DNA of 15,931 nucleotides from Phytoactinopolyspora endophytica (GTDB taxonomy: Bacteria > Actinomycetota > Actinomycetes > Jiangellales > Jiangellaceae): contig NZ_ML142864.1 of NCBI RefSeq assembly GCF_004138495.1, forward strand, positions 177,786 through 193,716. Reading direction: 5' to 3'. Both the position numbers and the translations under genes were made by a program. A model generated the notes under the pieces. That model was given only the letters and a program-made list of their open reading frames with translations, ran no database searches and was not told the DNA's origin. Shown here in pieces: positions 15,149 to 15,931 of this stretch (the first letter of the stretch is position 1; every line of letters begins with the position of its first letter).

Positions 15149-15931
15149 TCAGCGCTGAGGGGTGACACCAGCGACGAAAGTCATGTCCGGGTAGCGGTTC
15201 CCGACTGGGACGATGTGCTCCAGTTCCCTCATGTCGGCCTCGTCGAGTTCGACCTCGAGCGCACCGATGTTCTCCTCGAGGTGGTGGCGTCTTCTGGTAC
15301 CTGGGATCGGGACCACGTCGTCGCCCTGGGCCAAGACCCAGGCGAGCGCGATCTGGCTCGCAGTGACGCCTTTGCGTGCTGCGATCGAGCGCACCGTATC
15401 GACCAGCTCGAGGTTCTTCTTGAAGGCGTCGCCCTGGAAGCGCGGGTGGTTGCGGCGGAAATCGTCGTCCACGAGGTCGTCGGGAGAGGTGATCGCGCCG
15501 GTCAGGAACCCGCGGCCTAATGGGCTGTAGGGAACGACGGCGATACCCAGTTCGCGGCAGGTGTCTATGACGTCCCCTTCGACGTCGCGGCTCCACAGGG
15601 ACCACTCGGACTGCAGAGCGGCGATGGGATGCACGGCGTGGGCACGACGGATAGTGTCGGCCGCCGCCTCGGATAGTCCGAGGTAGCGCACCTTGCCGGC
15701 GTCGACAAGCTCGCTCATGGCCCCGACGGTGTCTTCGATCGGGACGTTGGGGTCCATCCGGTGCAGGTAGTAGAGATCGACGTGCTCGACGTCCAGACGT
15801 CGCAGAGACGCGTCGCACGAGGAGCGGACGTACTCGGGCGTGCCGTTGAACCCGCGACTCGCGGGGTTGGCCGGGTCGCGGACGATCCCGAACTTGGTTG
15901 CCAGCACCACCTCATCCCTTCGGCCCGCGAT
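15149..15931 (-). CDS. Aldo/keto reductase, 5' end outside the window
   Basis: The C-terminal 260 residues of an NADPH-dependent aldo/keto reductase. The frame is open through the right edge ([15 protein letters not shown]), so the start and about 70 residues, including the catalytic Asp and Tyr, are missing; a GTG at 15910 is internal. Visible landmarks are the catalytic-tetrad lysine in LATKFG, the tetrad histidine in [42 protein letters not shown], and the NADPH-binding C-terminal portion [19 protein letters not shown]. The pattern resembles the AKR13/YakC-like group that reduces small aldehydes. It converges on the substrate-binding gene with a 42-base gap holding no clear terminator. The substrate is unknown. 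Confidence 0.93.
   Translation of the reverse strand: MAGRRDEVVLATKFGIVRDPANPASRGFNGTPEYVRSSCDASLRRLDVEHVDLYYLHRMDPNVPIEDTVGAMSELVDAGKVRYLGLSEAAADTIRRAHAVHPIAALQSEWSLWSRDVEGDVIDTCRELGIAVVPYSPLGRGFLTGAITSPDDLVDDDFRRNHPRFQGDAFKKNLELVDTVRSIAARKGVTASQIALAWVLAQGDDVVPIPGTRRRHHLEENIGALEVELDEADMRELEHIVPVGNRYPDMTFVAGVTPQR

Overview
The window is high-GC actinobacterial chromosome. The evidence is the topA, tmk and holB genes in the order familiar from Streptomyces-type genomes, a TopA without zinc fingers but with GRYGPYV repeats and a basic tail, a PSP1 (RicT-like) gene coupled to a tripeptidyl-aminopeptidase-like lipoprotein, and a Rv2525c-like DUF1906 protein. Several exported or N-terminal stretches are very acidic, which would fit a salt-adapted actinomycete (the Jiangellales are one possibility), but the genus cannot be fixed from this sequence. 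There are no tRNA or rRNA genes, CRISPR arrays or insertion sequences.

Layout. 1-945 (-) is a secreted alpha/beta-hydrolase lipoprotein cut by the left edge, coupled by ATGA to a RicT-like PSP1 protein (942-1850, -). An FkbM-type methyltransferase (2068-3048, +) sits between that pair and the coupled tmk-holB pair (3101-4950, -, joined by TGATG). Next come a secreted DUF1906 protein with two SH3-like repeats (5019-6380, -), a divergent serpin (6590-7741, +), an AAA-type ATPase with a DUF234 nuclease-like C terminus (7802-9283, +), and a DedA membrane protein (9364-10059, -). topA follows (10156-12777, -), then a 381-base stretch without a gene, a YggS/PLPBP protein (13159-13866, -), an SsuA/NMT1-type substrate-binding lipoprotein (14117-15106, +), and an aldo/keto reductase whose start lies beyond the right edge (15149-15931, -).

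How it fits together. topA, tmk and holB are DNA-maintenance genes (supercoil relaxation, dTDP supply, clamp loading). About 5 kb of unrelated genes separates topA from tmk, and fkbM separates holB from the ricT-like gene, so a conserved backbone seems to have been opened by accessory genes. The accessory block mixes a secreted cell-wall-type protein, a cytoplasmic serpin, and an ATPase behind a perfect 31-bp AT-rich palindrome that touches its start codon.

The most notable points are that palindrome with its ATPase/nuclease-like gene; a repeated promoter layout (TANNNT exactly six bases before the start codon) at tmk, the serpin and the ATPase, which suggests leaderless mRNAs; a serpin with an unusual hinge residue and a long reactive loop; a substrate-binding lipoprotein with no transporter genes beside it but a strong promoter overlapped by interlocking inverted repeats; and a nested stem-loop structure directly after topA.
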